Source: Mycolicibacterium peregrinum (GTDB taxonomy: Bacteria; Actinomycetota; Actinomycetes; Mycobacteriales; Mycobacteriaceae). From it: DNA of 64,000 nt. Where the stretch lies: assembly GCF_002102345.1 (NCBI RefSeq), contig NZ_LQPP01000018.1, positions 62,001 through 126,000 of the forward strand, written 5' to 3'. The notes under the pieces were generated by a model. The model saw only the letters and a list, made by a program, of their open reading frames with translations. It did no database searches and was not told where the DNA came from. The position numbers and the translations under genes were made by a program. This document shows, in pieces, positions 45,876 through 55,554 of this stretch (positions within the stretch are counted from its first letter, which is position 1; every line of letters starts with the position of its first letter).

Positions 45876-46693
45876 CGCTCTCACCGTCGGTGCGCTACCT
45901 GCTGCGCTTTCTGGCGCTGGCCTACGTGACGGTGCTGGTGGTGGTCCCGGTCGGGTTGATCCTGTGGCGGACCTTCGGTCCGGGCGTCGGTGCGTTCTTC
46001 GCGTCGGTGGGTACACCCGCGGCCATCTCGGCGCTGAACCTGTCGCTGTTGGTGGTGGCCATCGTGGTGCCGCTGAACGTGTTGTTCGGTGTTCCCACCG
46101 CCCTGGTGTTGGCGCGCAACCGATTCCGCGGCAAGAGCGCCCTGCAGGCGGTCATCGACCTGCCGTTCGCAGTGTCACCGGTGGTCGTCGGTGTCGCGCT
46201 GATCCTGCTGTGGGGTTCTGCGGGGCTGCTGGGCTTCGTCGAGAACGACCTCGGTCTCAAGATCATCTTCGGAATCCCCGGCATCGTGCTGGCCAGCATC
46301 TTCGTCACGGTGCCGTTCGTGATCCGTGAGGTCGAACCGGTGTTGCACGAGATCGGTACTGACCAGGAGGAAGCCGCCGCGACACTGGGATCGACCTGGT
46401 GGCAGACGTTCTGGCGGATCACCCTGCCGTCCATCCGGTGGGGCCTGACCTACGGCATCGTGTTGACCATCGCCCGCACGCTGGGGGAGTTCGGTGCGGT
46501 GATCATGGTGTCCTCGAACCTGCCGGGTACTTCCCAGACGCTGACCTTGCTGGTGGCCGACCGCTACAACCGCGGCACCGCCGATTCGGTGTACGGGGCG
46601 TACGCCATCTCGACTTTGCTCATGGCGGTGGCCGTGATCGTCCTGGTTGTCCAGGTGATCCTCGACCGGCGCCGAATCAAGGCCGCGCAGTAG
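45872..46693 (+). CDS. cysW: Sulfate ABC transporter permease CysW
   Basis: A 273-residue permease that pairs with CysT. Six membrane segments are visible. Characteristic stretches are [20 protein letters not shown] (about residues 90-109), the EAA loop [20 protein letters not shown] (about 162-181) and [16 protein letters not shown]. It overlaps cysT by ATGA and is followed after 22 bases by cysA, whose ribosome binding site is GAAGGAGA. Confidence 0.94.
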   Translation: MTLSPSVRYLLRFLALAYVTVLVVVPVGLILWRTFGPGVGAFFASVGTPAAISALNLSLLVVAIVVPLNVLFGVPTALVLARNRFRGKSALQAVIDLPFAVSPVVVGVALILLWGSAGLLGFVENDLGLKIIFGIPGIVLASIFVTVPFVIREVEPVLHEIGTDQEEAAATLGSTWWQTFWRITLPSIRWGLTYGIVLTIARTLGEFGAVIMVSSNLPGTSQTLTLLVADRYNRGTADSVYGAYAISTLLMAVAVIVLVVQVILDRRRIKAAQ

Positions 46694-46715
46694 GCCTGAG
46701 AAGGAGACAAGAACT

Positions 46716-47801
46716 ATGACCGACGCGATCGTGGTTCGGGGCGCCAACAAGCATTACGGCGATTTTGCGGCGCTCGACAACATCGACTTCGAGGTGCCGT
46801 CAGGGTCGTTGACCGCGCTGCTGGGCCCCAGTGGCTCGGGAAAGTCCACCCTGCTGCGCGCCATTGCGGGCCTGGATCAGCCCGACAGCGGGACCATCAC
46901 CATCAACGGCCGCGATGTGACCGGGATTCCGCCGCAGCGCCGCGATATCGGATTCGTGTTCCAGCACTATGCGGCGTTCAAACACCTGACGGTCCGCGAC
47001 AATGTGGCCTTCGGTCTCAAGATCCGTAAGCGCCCCAAGGCCGAGGTGAAGGAGAAGGTCGACAACCTGCTGGAAGTGGTGGGGCTGGCCGGTTTTCAGA
47101 CCCGCTACCCGAACCAGCTTTCCGGTGGTCAACGTCAGCGCATGGCACTGGCCAGGGCCTTGGCGGTGGATCCGCAGGTGCTGTTGCTCGACGAACCGTT
47201 CGGGGCGCTGGACGCCAAGGTGCGTGACGATCTGCGCACCTGGCTGCGCCGGCTGCACGACGAGGTGCATGTCACCACGGTGCTGGTGACGCACGACCAG
47301 GCCGAGGCGCTGGATGTGGCCGACCGGATCGCGGTGCTCAACAAGGGCCGGATCGAACAGGTGGGGTCGCCGACTGAGGTCTATGACGAGCCGGCCAACG
47401 CGTTCGTGATGTCGTTCCTCGGTGCCGTCTCCGAGCTCAACGGAATCCTGGTGCGTCCGCACGACATTCGGGTGGGACGCAACCCGGAGCTGGCCGTTGC
47501 GGCCGGTGACGGTACGGCTGAGGCCACCGGGGTGCTGCGCGCCACCATCGACCGGATCGTGATGCTGGGCTTCGAGGTGCGGGTCGAGCTGACCGGTGCC
47601 GCAACCCATGTGCCGTTCACGGCACAGATCACCCGCGGCGACGCCGAGGCGCTCGGGTTGCGGGAGGGTGACACGGTCTATGTGCGGGCCACGCGGGTTC
47701 CGCAGATCGCCGGCGGAGTTCAGATTCCGGGGAGCGGCCAGGAGTCGCCGACGGACTCCGAGAAGAACAGTGACGAGGATGAGGCGCTGACCGTCAGCTA
47801 G
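46716..47801 (+). CDS. cysA: Sulfate ABC transporter ATPase CysA
   Basis: A 361-residue ATPase that powers sulfate/thiosulfate import. Walker A is GPSGSGKST (about residues 36-44), the signature LSGGQRQR and Walker [15 protein letters not shown]. The C-terminal TOBE-like part contains VRPHDIRVG and the end is acidic and serine-rich. The transcript probably ends at the strong stem-loop that covers its stop codon. Confidence 0.94.
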   Translation: MTDAIVVRGANKHYGDFAALDNIDFEVPSGSLTALLGPSGSGKSTLLRAIAGLDQPDSGTITINGRDVTGIPPQRRDIGFVFQHYAAFKHLTVRDNVAFGLKIRKRPKAEVKEKVDNLLEVVGLAGFQTRYPNQLSGGQRQRMALARALAVDPQVLLLDEPFGALDAKVRDDLRTWLRRLHDEVHVTTVLVTHDQAEALDVADRIAVLNKGRIEQVGSPTEVYDEPANAFVMSFLGAVSELNGILVRPHDIRVGRNPELAVAAGDGTAEATGVLRATIDRIVMLGFEVRVELTGAATHVPFTAQITRGDAEALGLREGDTVYVRATRVPQIAGGVQIPGSGQESPTDSEKNSDEDEALTVS

Positions 47802-47813
47802 GCGGTCAGCGCC
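47783..47813. terminator. Bidirectional stem-loop between cysA and cstR
   Basis: GGCGCTGACCG (47783-47793) and CGGTCAGCGCC (47803-47813) form a perfect 11-bp stem with a nine-base loop that contains the cysA stop codon. It sits seven bases before the end of the convergent CstR-like gene and could stop transcripts from both directions, although no U-run follows. Confidence 0.6.
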
Positions 47814-47819
47814 ACCCCG

Positions 47820-48089
<270 letters not shown>

Positions 48090-48114
48090 TTAGCGTTGGG
48101 TTTCTTGCTTCCAT

Positions 48115-48132
48115 CATACCCTCGGGGGTATG
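48115..48132. promoter_or_regulatory. CstR-type operator upstream of cstR
   Basis: CATACCCTCGGGGGTATG is a palindrome with perfect 7-base arms (CATACCC/GGGTATG) around TCGG. It lies 35 bases before the cstR start and just after the end of the TauE gene, so it probably gives the repressor its own autoregulated promoter. It shares the TACCC/GGGTA arms with the sites at 52311 and 52344. Confidence 0.72.
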
Positions 48133-48141
48133 TGCGTGTGG

Positions 48142-49002
48142 TCATGTTGTCGCTGCCGGTGGGCCGAAAAGCCACCGCATCGGACACCATCCGAGCCGCG
48201 TACAGCTCAGGTTGCCGAGACCGGCCAGTGCGGTCAGGCCTGCCGCGGTGAGCCCGATGGCGGGGTGCACCTCCTGGCCCAGGATCAGCGATGCCATGAG
48301 CAACACGAACCAGCCGAAGGCCCGACGTACCGCGTTGGGGTCCACGTGGGCGGTGAGTCGGGTGCCCAGCAGGCTGCCGAGCACCGCCGCTGCGGTCACC
48401 GCGCCGGCGATCGTCCAGTCGATCGGCACTGTGCTCAGATGGCCGGCCAGACCTGCCGCCGAGTTCATCGTGATCACCAGCAGGGAGGTGCCGACCGCGA
48501 CAGGCATGGGCAGGCCGCCCAGCAGTGCCAGGGCGGGCACCACGAGGAATCCGCCACCGGCGCCGACGGCTCCGGTCACCACCCCGACACCCAGACCCAT
48601 CACGAGGACCTTGGCGACCGGCATCGTCCGCGTCGTCGGCTCGCACGTCTTGCGACCCCTGATCATTGCGATACCCGTAGCGATCATCACCACCGTGAAG
48701 GCGGTCAGCAGTATCGTTCCCGGCACCACATAGCTCAGCAGTCCGCCCAGGTACGCGCCGACCATGCCGGCCGCACCGAACATCAGGCCGCTGCGCCACT
48801 GCACCCGGCCGGCGCGCGCATGAGACAGGGTGCTGACCGCGCTGGTCACCCCGACGACCAGCAGCGAGGTGGCGATCGCCTGCTTGGCCTCCATGCCGGC
48901 CACGTAGGCCAGCAGTGGAACGGTCAGGATCGAGCCACCTCCGCCGAGGAGTCCGAGGGACACCCCGACGAGGACGGCCAGCGCGACAGCGAGGGCGATC
49001 AT
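48142..49002 (-). CDS. TauE/SafE-family sulfite/anion exporter
   Basis: A 286-residue membrane protein with about eight hydrophobic segments, of the TauE/SafE (DUF81) family. The two half repeats begin VGVSLGLLGGGGSILTVPLL (about residues 12-31) and VGAGGGFLVVPALALLGGLP (about 145-164). In the staphylococcal cst system the equivalent protein is thought to export sulfite or thiosulfate formed during persulfide oxidation. It overlaps the rhodanese gene upstream and precedes cstR. Confidence 0.85.
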   Translation of the reverse strand: MIALAVALAVLVGVSLGLLGGGGSILTVPLLAYVAGMEAKQAIATSLLVVGVTSAVSTLSHARAGRVQWRSGLMFGAAGMVGAYLGGLLSYVVPGTILLTAFTVVMIATGIAMIRGRKTCEPTTRTMPVAKVLVMGLGVGVVTGAVGAGGGFLVVPALALLGGLPMPVAVGTSLLVITMNSAAGLAGHLSTVPIDWTIAGAVTAAAVLGSLLGTRLTAHVDPNAVRRAFGWFVLLMASLILGQEVHPAIGLTAAGLTALAGLGNLSCTRLGWCPMRWLFGPPAATT

Positions 49003-49595
49003 GCCAATGCGCCCGAATGTGCCTGCTTGGAGCCGATCAGCTGCGCGACGACGCTGTCGGCATCACAGGACGCGCCCCGGTTGTACGGGAGCTTCGCCAG
49101 CATCATGCCCATGGCGCAGGTGTTCGTCAGCGCCGCCGTCGTCAATCCGGCGCCGATGCCCGCGGCGAGCCATTTCAGCTTGGGGGCCGCGATGCTGCCC
49201 AGCACACTGCTCAACACGATGGATCCGGCAACCAGGCGCACCTGACGTTCCAGATCCCAGCGTTGGGCGCCACGACGAACCCCGAATCCCTGGTTCTGCC
49301 AGGCGGTCATGCCGCCGTCGAGGATCGAGACGTTCGGCAGGCCGGCGTCATGCAGGGTCTGCCCGGCGGTGCCTGCCCGTTGCCCCGAGCGACAGATCAA
49401 CACGACGTTCTCGTCGAGGTGCTGGGCGATCTCGTCGCGATGTTCCTGCAGCAGGTCCAGAGGAACGTTGTAAGCGCCAGGAATATGGGCGGTTTCGAAC
49501 TCGGCGGGCGTGCGGACGTCGATGAGTCGCGGGCCGGGACCGGCCTGCTTGAGCTCGTTGAGTTCGGTGGCGTCGATGATCGACGAGGTGGACAT
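48999..49595 (-). CDS. Membrane-anchored rhodanese (rhodanese-DUF2892)
   Basis: A 198-residue protein. An N-terminal rhodanese domain (about residues 5-110) has the active loop CRSGQRAG with Cys68. A C-terminal DUF2892-like part (about 115-185) holds two hydrophobic segments that would anchor it in the inner membrane. Rhodaneses move sulfane sulfur between persulfides, thiosulfate and sulfite. A further CAMGMM cysteine lies within the hydrophobic region. The gene overlaps the end of the SQR-like gene by one base and the start of the TauE gene by four. Confidence 0.85.
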   Translation of the reverse strand: MSTSSIIDATELNELKQAGPGPRLIDVRTPAEFETAHIPGAYNVPLDLLQEHRDEIAQHLDENVVLICRSGQRAGTAGQTLHDAGLPNVSILDGGMTAWQNQGFGVRRGAQRWDLERQVRLVAGSIVLSSVLGSIAAPKLKWLAAGIGAGLTTAALTNTCAMGMMLAKLPYNRGASCDADSVVAQLIGSKQAHSGALA

Positions 49596-50806
49596 CAGGC
49601 AAGACCTTTCAACATCAGGTTCCAGTACAGGGCGGGCAGCCCGTACTTCTTCAGCAACCAGTACGGCCGGTGCGGTTTGACCGGATCGAGCAGGGGGAAA
49701 GAGGGTTTCAGCGCGAAGTCGTAGTCGAACTCGGCCAACAGCATGTCGTGTGAGGACGTGACGATCGGGCAGGACGCGTAGCCGTCGTAGGCCCCTGGCA
49801 ATGGTCGCCCGTTCAGCACCGCGGCGATGTTCTCCACGACCACGGGCGCCTGCTTACGAATGGCCGCACCGGTTTTCGAGTTCGGTGACGATCCCGCATC
49901 GCCGAGTGCGAACACGTTCGGATAGCGCACATGCTGCATGGTGTGCTTGTCGATGTCGACGTAACCGTTGGCGTCCCCGCCGACATGGCTCGTGGACAGC
50001 GGGCTGGACTTGATCCAGTCCGGCGCCGACTGGTGGGGGACCGCGTGCAGCACGTCGTAGGGCAGGACCGTCTCGACGCCATCGGCGAGGCTCGTCATCG
50101 TCACCTTGCGGGATGCCGAATCAATGGACCGCACTTCACTTCCGGTGTGCAGCGTGATGCCGTAGTCGGCGATGACCTTGTCGAGATTGTCGGCGATCGC
50201 GGGTATGCCGAAGATGCGCGGGGTCGGGACCACCAGGTGCACGTCGATGTTGTCGAGGACGCCCTGGCGTCGCCAGTGATCGCAGGCCAGGTAGGCGATC
50301 TTCTGGGGGGCACCGGCGCATTTGATCGGCCCGGACGGCATGGTGAACACCGCGGTCCCGGACTTGGTGTCACGGATGAACTCCCAGGTGCGCGGCGCGA
50401 GATCGAAGCGGTAGTTCGAGGAGACACCGTCCCTGCCGAGCGTGTCGGCCAGACCCTCGGTCCGGTCCCAGTCGAGCTGGATGCCCGGCGCCACCACCAG
50501 TACGTCATAGCCGTACGTGGTGCCGTCGGCACACCTGACCGTGTTGGCATCCGGGTCGACGGCCGTGACCGCACTCTTGATCCAGGTGGCACCGCGCGGC
50601 ATGACCGAGCCTTCGGCGCGCTCGGTCTCGGCGGCCGTGGCCTGGCCGCCGCCCACCAGCGTCCACAACGGTTGGTAGTAGTGCTTGTCCGACGGCTCGA
50701 TGATCGCCACGTCGCGGTAGTGCTTGCGCAGCAGCCGGGCCGCCACGGTGATCCCGGCCGTGCCGCCGCCGATGATCAGGACCTCATGCTTGACTGGGGT
50801 CGACAT
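49595..50806 (-). CDS. sqr: Sulfide:quinone oxidoreductase-like flavoprotein
   Basis: A 403-residue FAD protein of the SQR family. The FAD motif GGGTAG is at residues 13-18. The paired redox cysteines expected for SQR are present as Cys163 (GPIKCAGAPQK) and Cys346 (YASCPIVT). It would oxidise sulfide to persulfide at the membrane and pass electrons to menaquinone. The product is the substrate of the dioxygenase encoded upstream and of the rhodanese downstream. The start is ATG at 50806; two near-repeats of GTGCGGCTCGGCCGCAGTGC lie in the 98-base space before it. Confidence 0.87.
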   Translation of the reverse strand: MSTPVKHEVLIIGGGTAGITVAARLLRKHYRDVAIIEPSDKHYYQPLWTLVGGGQATAAETERAEGSVMPRGATWIKSAVTAVDPDANTVRCADGTTYGYDVLVVAPGIQLDWDRTEGLADTLGRDGVSSNYRFDLAPRTWEFIRDTKSGTAVFTMPSGPIKCAGAPQKIAYLACDHWRRQGVLDNIDVHLVVPTPRIFGIPAIADNLDKVIADYGITLHTGSEVRSIDSASRKVTMTSLADGVETVLPYDVLHAVPHQSAPDWIKSSPLSTSHVGGDANGYVDIDKHTMQHVRYPNVFALGDAGSSPNSKTGAAIRKQAPVVVENIAAVLNGRPLPGAYDGYASCPIVTSSHDMLLAEFDYDFALKPSFPLLDPVKPHRPYWLLKKYGLPALYWNLMLKGLA

Positions 50807-50904
50807 GCTTGTTGTGTTTTCCTGTCTCTCAGACGATTTGCGCGTTGCTGGTTTGTGCGGCTCGGCCGCAGTGCTGGTTTGTGCGGCTCGGCCGCAGTGC
50901 CGGC

Positions 50905-52284
50905 TCAGGCGGTCTGGGTGCTGTCCACCCAGGCGCCGTAGCCGCCCAGGATGTCGCTGACATCGCGGAAGCCGCGCTGGCGCAGCAGGCTGGCCGCCAC
51001 CGAAGAGCGGTAGCCGCCGGCGCAGTAGACCACGGTCGGGCGGGTCGGATCCAATTCACCGGTCCGGTCCGGCAGCTGGCCGACGGGGATGTTGACCGCG
51101 CCGGGGATCATGCCCGCCTCGGTCTCGCCCGGATTGCGCACGTCGACGATCTGCAGGTCGGCCACCGAGCCGGCTCGCTCACCGAACGCGGCGGCGGTCA
51201 ACCGTGAGGCGACCGTCACATCGTCTTGATGTTCGAACATGGTCCGCTCCGGGTTGTCGAGGTAACCCAGCACCCGGTCGAATCCGATGCGCGCCAGCCG
51301 GTTCTTGCCTTCACGTTCCTCGCCCGGGTCGGTGACCAGCACGATGTCGGCGTCGGGTTTGACCACTGAGCCCGCGAACTCGGCGTAGCGCCCGGCCAGG
51401 CCGATGTTGATCGCGTTGCGCAGATGGCCCAGCGCGAAGTCCTCGGGGCTGCGGCCGTCGATCAACATGGCCCCGTCGGCGACCGCTTCGGTGGCCTGAC
51501 GGTAGTCCAGGGCCTCCGGGTTCGCCTCCTCGTCCAGCAGGGCGCGGTCCTTGCGGTTGAGGATCGCGTCGTAGACGAAGTAGCCCGGGGCGGGCGGCTG
51601 GCCTGCGGTGACCAATTCGATGAAGGACTGCTTGTCCGGTGCGCGCAGCGCATAGTTGGTCTGCTTCTGCTCACCCATGGTGGACGACAGTTCGGTGGAC
51701 AAATTCTTGCCGCAGGCCGAACCCGCGCCGTGGGCCGGGAAGACCCGGGTGGCATCGGGCAGCGGTAACAGCTTCTCGTGCAGGGAGTGGTAGAGCTTGT
51801 CGGCCAGTTCGTCCCGGGTGAAGCCGATGGAGGCCAGCAGGTCCGGCCGGCCGACATCGCCGATGAACAGGGTGTCCCCGGTCAGAACGCCGTAGGGCAC
51901 GGCGTCGTCGGCGTGCTCGTAGATCACGATGCTCATCGATTCGGGAGTGTGACCGGGGGTATGCCGAAATTCCAGCACCACCTCGCCCAGTGAAATGCGT
52001 TGGCCGTCTTCGACTCCCATGTGGTCGAACTCCGGCTGCGCGACCGACGAGTACACGATCGCGGCGCCGGTGGCCTCGGCCAGCTCGAGGTGGCCGGAGA
52101 GGAAGTCGGCGTGGAAGTGGGTCTCGATCACGTGGGTGATCTGCATGCCGAGCTTCTCGGCGTCCGCGACGTATTCGGAGACGTCGCGCTGCGGGTCGAC
52201 GACGACGGCGCGACCGGAGGTCTCGTCGCCGATCAGGTACGACGCGTGCGACAGACAGTCCAGGTAGTACTGGATGAACTTCAT
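50905..52284 (-). CDS. cstB: Persulfide dioxygenase-rhodanese fusion (CstB-like)
   Basis: A 459-residue three-part protein. Residues 1 to about 245 are an ETHE1-type metallo-beta-lactamase persulfide dioxygenase, with THFHADFLSGH (iron ligands His56 and His58), PGHTPE (His112), GDT (Asp137) and HGAG (His185). Residues about 265-325 form a rhodanese-like domain without an active cysteine. Residues about 370-455 form an active rhodanese with CAGGYRS (Cys421). This MBL/inactive/active order is that of staphylococcal CstB, which turns persulfides into thiosulfate and sulfite. Two operators precede it, making it the first gene of the cluster. Confidence 0.88.
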   Translation of the reverse strand: MKFIQYYLDCLSHASYLIGDETSGRAVVVDPQRDVSEYVADAEKLGMQITHVIETHFHADFLSGHLELAEATGAAIVYSSVAQPEFDHMGVEDGQRISLGEVVLEFRHTPGHTPESMSIVIYEHADDAVPYGVLTGDTLFIGDVGRPDLLASIGFTRDELADKLYHSLHEKLLPLPDATRVFPAHGAGSACGKNLSTELSSTMGEQKQTNYALRAPDKQSFIELVTAGQPPAPGYFVYDAILNRKDRALLDEEANPEALDYRQATEAVADGAMLIDGRSPEDFALGHLRNAINIGLAGRYAEFAGSVVKPDADIVLVTDPGEEREGKNRLARIGFDRVLGYLDNPERTMFEHQDDVTVASRLTAAAFGERAGSVADLQIVDVRNPGETEAGMIPGAVNIPVGQLPDRTGELDPTRPTVVYCAGGYRSSVAASLLRQRGFRDVSDILGGYGAWVDSTQTA

Positions 52285-52310
52285 TGTTCGACTCCTCAGG
52301 TGGGCGATCT

Positions 52311-52330
52311 GTATACCTAGGGGGGTATAC
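52311..52330. promoter_or_regulatory. CstR-type operator, site 1 upstream of cstB
   Basis: GTATACCTAGGGGGGTATAC is an imperfect palindrome with GTATACC/GGTATAC arms, 27 bases upstream of the cstB start. Its arms match those of the palindromes at 52344 and 48115. G-rich sites of this kind are bound by CsoR/CstR-family tetramers. Confidence 0.72.
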
Positions 52331-52343
52331 CAATACGTCCGAA

Positions 52344-52361
52344 TATACCCCTTGGGGTATA
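52344..52361. promoter_or_regulatory. CstR-type operator, site 2 upstream of cstB
   Basis: TATACCCCTTGGGGTATA has perfect 8-base arms around TT. It lies 33 bases (centre to centre about 32) from site 1, roughly three helical turns, so two tetramers could bind the same face of the DNA and block the cstB promoter. Confidence 0.78.
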
Positions 52362-52380
52362 GGAGTCAAGCCGACGAAAG

Positions 52381-52405
52381 CGCCCCCGGGTGGTACCCGG
52401 GGGCG
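52381..52405 (-). terminator. Strong hairpin after che1
   Basis: CGCCCCCGGG (52381-52390) and CCCGGGGGCG (52396-52405) form a perfect 10-bp GC stem with a five-base loop, 25 bases after the che1 stop on the minus strand. It probably ends the sirA-cysH-che1 transcript before the cstB promoter. Confidence 0.65.
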
Positions 52406-52429
52406 TGATCGGCCGGAAAAAGGTGGGGG

Positions 52430-53143
52430 TCAGGCGGCGAAGCCGGCGCTGCGCGCGGCCAGCGCCTCTTCGTAGCGATCCAGCACTGTGGCTGCCACCA
52501 GGCGGTGCGGACCAAGGGGCTCGGCCATCGGAATGCCTGCAACGCAAGCGAATTCGGCCACCCGATCGGTGATGCGGCCATGCGCGAGGAACCAGGGAGC
52601 GATCACCAGGCGGCGAGCGCCGCGCCGGCGTAGGCGTTCGACGGCCTCGGGCAGGGACGGAGTCTGACCTGTGGCGAACGCCACCTCGGTGCCGGCCCAG
52701 CGGGTGCCTTCGGCCAGCACGCCGGCCAGCGCGGCCGTGCGGGCATTGGCGGCGGGATGGGACGAGCCCACCCCGACCAGGATCACGCCGAGGTCGGCGT
52801 CGAACCGGGAAACACCCACACTGGTCAGCCGCTCGCGCACCACCTGCAGCAGGCGAGGGTCTTCACCGAGCACATCTGCCTGGATCACCTCGGCGCCGGC
52901 ATCGGCGATCAGCTCGGGAATGTCGATCCGGGCGTGATAGGCGCTACCCAACAGCAGCGGCACCACGACGGCGCCCGGCTCGACGTCCGGGAGTACGTCG
53001 GTGAGGTTGGGTGTGTTCTGTTCGCAGAACGCCACCCGCACCTCGGTGTCGGGCAGCAGGCGGCGCAGATGCCCGCCGATGGCGTGCGCGTTCGCCGACG
53101 AGCGCGGGTCCGCGCTGCCGTGTGCGGTGAGAACGAGCGTCAC
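52430..53143 (-). CDS. che1: Sirohydrochlorin chelatase
   Basis: A 237-residue CbiX/SirB-type chelatase. The first half starts VTLVLTAHGSADPRS and carries the metal-site histidine in AHGS; the second half repeats the fold with VGVGSSHPAAN and IAPWFLAHGRI. It would insert iron into sirohydrochlorin to make siroheme, the cofactor of SirA encoded two genes upstream. I chose GTG at 53143, eight bases after cysH; the open frame upstream is inside cysH. It matches Rv2393. Confidence 0.88.
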   Translation of the reverse strand: MTLVLTAHGSADPRSSANAHAIGGHLRRLLPDTEVRVAFCEQNTPNLTDVLPDVEPGAVVVPLLLGSAYHARIDIPELIADAGAEVIQADVLGEDPRLLQVVRERLTSVGVSRFDADLGVILVGVGSSHPAANARTAALAGVLAEGTRWAGTEVAFATGQTPSLPEAVERLRRRGARRLVIAPWFLAHGRITDRVAEFACVAGIPMAEPLGPHRLVAATVLDRYEEALAARSAGFAA

Positions 53144-53150
53144 AGATACC

Positions 53151-53852
53151 TCACGAGGCGTGCAGCCCGCACTCCGTCTTGGCCTGACCGGCCCACCGGC
53201 CGCTGCGCGGATCGGCGCCCTCGGCAGGCTTGCTGGTGCACGGAGCGCACCCGATGGACGGATAGCCGTCGTAGACAAGGGGATTGACGAGGATGTCGTT
53301 GGCCTCGATGTAGGCCTGCATCTCCTCGTCGGACCAGGCGGCGATCGGGTTGATCTTCACCAGGCCGAACGCGGCGTCCCAGCTGATCAGCGGGGCGTTG
53401 GCGCGCGTCGGGGCCTCCACGCGGCGGATGCCGGTCACCCACGCCGTGTAGCCCGCGAGTGCCTTGCCCAGCGGTTCGACCTTGCGCATGCGGCAGCAGG
53501 CCGCCGCGTCACGGGCGAACAGGTCCTTGCCGTGCAGTTCGTCCTGCTGGGCGACCGTGTTCTCCGGGCGTACGTTCACCACGTTGACGCCGTAGACCTG
53601 CTCGACGGCGTCACGGGTGCCGATGGTCTCGGCGAAGTGGTAGCCGGTGTCGAGGAACAATACGTCCACGCCCGGACGCACCTTGGCCGCCATCTCGACC
53701 AGCACCGCGTCCTGCATGTTGGAGGCAACGACGTAATCGCCTCCGAAGTGCTTGTCCGTCCAGCGCAGCAGTTCCTCAGCGCTGGCGTCGGCCAGCTCGG
53801 CCGCGCCCTGGGCGACCAGCTCGATCAATTCCGCCTCAGTCAATGTGCTCAT
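53151..53852 (-). CDS. cysH: Adenylyl-sulfate (APS) reductase
   Basis: A 233-residue assimilatory APS reductase that produces sulfite and AMP from APS. The [4Fe-4S] cysteines that separate APS from PAPS reductases are present: Cys119-Cys120 and Cys202-x-x-Cys205 (GCAPCTSKP). The catalytic cysteine is Cys228 in the C-terminal ECGLH. I chose ATG at 53852; the open frame extends 15 codons upstream towards sirA. It lies between sirA and che1 as in Rv2392. Confidence 0.94.
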   Translation of the reverse strand: MSTLTEAELIELVAQGAAELADASAEELLRWTDKHFGGDYVVASNMQDAVLVEMAAKVRPGVDVLFLDTGYHFAETIGTRDAVEQVYGVNVVNVRPENTVAQQDELHGKDLFARDAAACCRMRKVEPLGKALAGYTAWVTGIRRVEAPTRANAPLISWDAAFGLVKINPIAAWSDEEMQAYIEANDILVNPLVYDGYPSIGCAPCTSKPAEGADPRSGRWAGQAKTECGLHAS

Positions 53853-53860
53853 CTCGCGAT

Positions 53861-55549
53861 CTACCTCAAGTCCGCTTCGTCGGCCCGAACGGCCCACTGG
53901 GCGAAACGCTCACCGGCGTCACGTTGTTTCACGAAATTGCGGACGATCCGCTCGATGTAGTCGCCGAGCTCGGTGGCCAGCACCTTGTGCTGACGCAGCT
54001 TGCGTCCGAAGCCGCTGTCCAGGCCCAGGCTGCCGCCGAGGTGGACCTGGAAGCCCTCCTCAGGGCCGTCGCCGTCGTCCACCATCTGGCCCTTGAAGCC
54101 GATGTCGGCGACCTGGATCCGGGCACACGAGTTGGGGCAGCCGTTGATGTTCACGGTCACGGGCACGTCGAGCTCGGCGTTGAGGTCACCCAGCCGGGCC
54201 TCCAACTCGGGTACCAGCGTCTGGGCCCGACCGCGGGTGTCGGCGAAGCTCAGCTTGCAGTACTCGATGCCGGTGCAGGCCATCAGGTTCTGCCGCCAGT
54301 GCGACGGCTGAGACTGCAGGCCCAGCGCATCCAGGCCGGCGCGCAGGGCATCCAGCTTGTCGTCGGGCACGTCGAGGATGATCAGCTTCTGATAGGCGGT
54401 CAGGCGGGCGCGGTCCGCACCGGCCTCTTCCATCAGGTCGGCGACCTTGGTCAGGATGGTGCCCGAAACCCGCCCGGCGATGGCCGAGACGCCGACTGCA
54501 TTCAGCCCATTGCGAATCTTCTGCACGCCCACGTGGTCCACCGTGTGCGGCACCTGCTCGGGGGCGGGTCCGTCGTGGAGCTTGCGCTTCAGGTACTCGG
54601 TTTCGAGAACTTCGCGAAACCTCTCTACGCCCCAGTCCTTGATCAGGAACTTCAGCCGCGCCTTCGAGCGCAGTCGGCGGTAACCGTAGTCGCGGAAGAT
54701 CCCTACGACCCCGGCCCACACGTCGGCGACCTCGTCCAGCGGCACCCACACGCCGACGCGCTGCGCCAGCATCGGGTTGGTCGACAGGCCACCGCCGACC
54801 CACAGGTCCAGGCCGGGCCCGTGCTCGGGGTGGTTGACCCCGATGAACGACACGTCGTTGATCTCGTGGGCGACGTCCTGCAGGCCCGAGACGGCGGTCT
54901 TGAACTTGCGGGGCAGGTTGGAGAATTCGGGGTTACCGATGTAGCGCTCTTCGATCTCCTTGAGCGCGGGTGTCGGATCCAGCACCTCGACCAGCGAATC
55001 GCCGGCCAGCGGCGAGCCCAGCATGCCGCGCGGGCAGTCGCCGCAGGCCTCCATGGTTTGCAGGCCGACCTCGTCGAGCCGGCGCCACACCTCGGGGATG
55101 TCCTCGATGCGCAGCCAGTGATACTGCAGGTTCTCCCGGTCGGTGATGTCGGCGCTGTCGCGGGCGAAGTCCACCGAGATCTGTCCGAGGGTGCGGACGG
55201 CCTGGGCGGACAGGGCCTTGCCGTCGGTGCGCACCCGCATCATGAAGTACTCGGCCTCGAGCAGGTCGGCGTTGTCGTCGCCGGTGAAGGTGCCGTCGTA
55301 ACCCTCGGTGCGCTGGGTGTACAGGCCCATCCACCGGAACCGGCCGCGCAGGTCGTCCTTGGCGATGCTGGCAAAGCCGTCACGCGAGTAGACGTTGAGG
55401 ATGCGGTCCCGCACGTTGAGTGCGTCGTCTTCCTGCTTGAACTGCTCGTTGTGGTTGAGCGGATCGCGGCTACCGAGCGCCCATTGACCCTCGTCGCGGG
55501 GTTTCTTGGCGGGCCGGTCGGCCTTGGCTGGGGCCTCGGGGGTTGTCAC
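53861..55549 (-). CDS. sirA: Ferredoxin-dependent sulfite reductase
   Basis: A 562-residue siroheme-[4Fe-4S] reductase that reduces sulfite to sulfide with six electrons from ferredoxin (SirA, Rv2391; 563 residues). The cluster and siroheme cysteines are in ACTGIEYC (C-x5-C) and NGCPNSC (C-x3-C) in the C-terminal third. Two homologous halves with the sulfite/nitrite reductase layout are visible. GTG at 55549 is preceded by AAGGAG, which lies in the 3' arm of a hairpin (55555-55574). A cysteine-codon leader ORF lies further upstream. Confidence 0.94.
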   Translation of the reverse strand: MTTPEAPAKADRPAKKPRDEGQWALGSRDPLNHNEQFKQEDDALNVRDRILNVYSRDGFASIAKDDLRGRFRWMGLYTQRTEGYDGTFTGDDNADLLEAEYFMMRVRTDGKALSAQAVRTLGQISVDFARDSADITDRENLQYHWLRIEDIPEVWRRLDEVGLQTMEACGDCPRGMLGSPLAGDSLVEVLDPTPALKEIEERYIGNPEFSNLPRKFKTAVSGLQDVAHEINDVSFIGVNHPEHGPGLDLWVGGGLSTNPMLAQRVGVWVPLDEVADVWAGVVGIFRDYGYRRLRSKARLKFLIKDWGVERFREVLETEYLKRKLHDGPAPEQVPHTVDHVGVQKIRNGLNAVGVSAIAGRVSGTILTKVADLMEEAGADRARLTAYQKLIILDVPDDKLDALRAGLDALGLQSQPSHWRQNLMACTGIEYCKLSFADTRGRAQTLVPELEARLGDLNAELDVPVTVNINGCPNSCARIQVADIGFKGQMVDDGDGPEEGFQVHLGGSLGLDSGFGRKLRQHKVLATELGDYIERIVRNFVKQRDAGERFAQWAVRADEADLR

Positions 55550-55554
55550 TGTTG

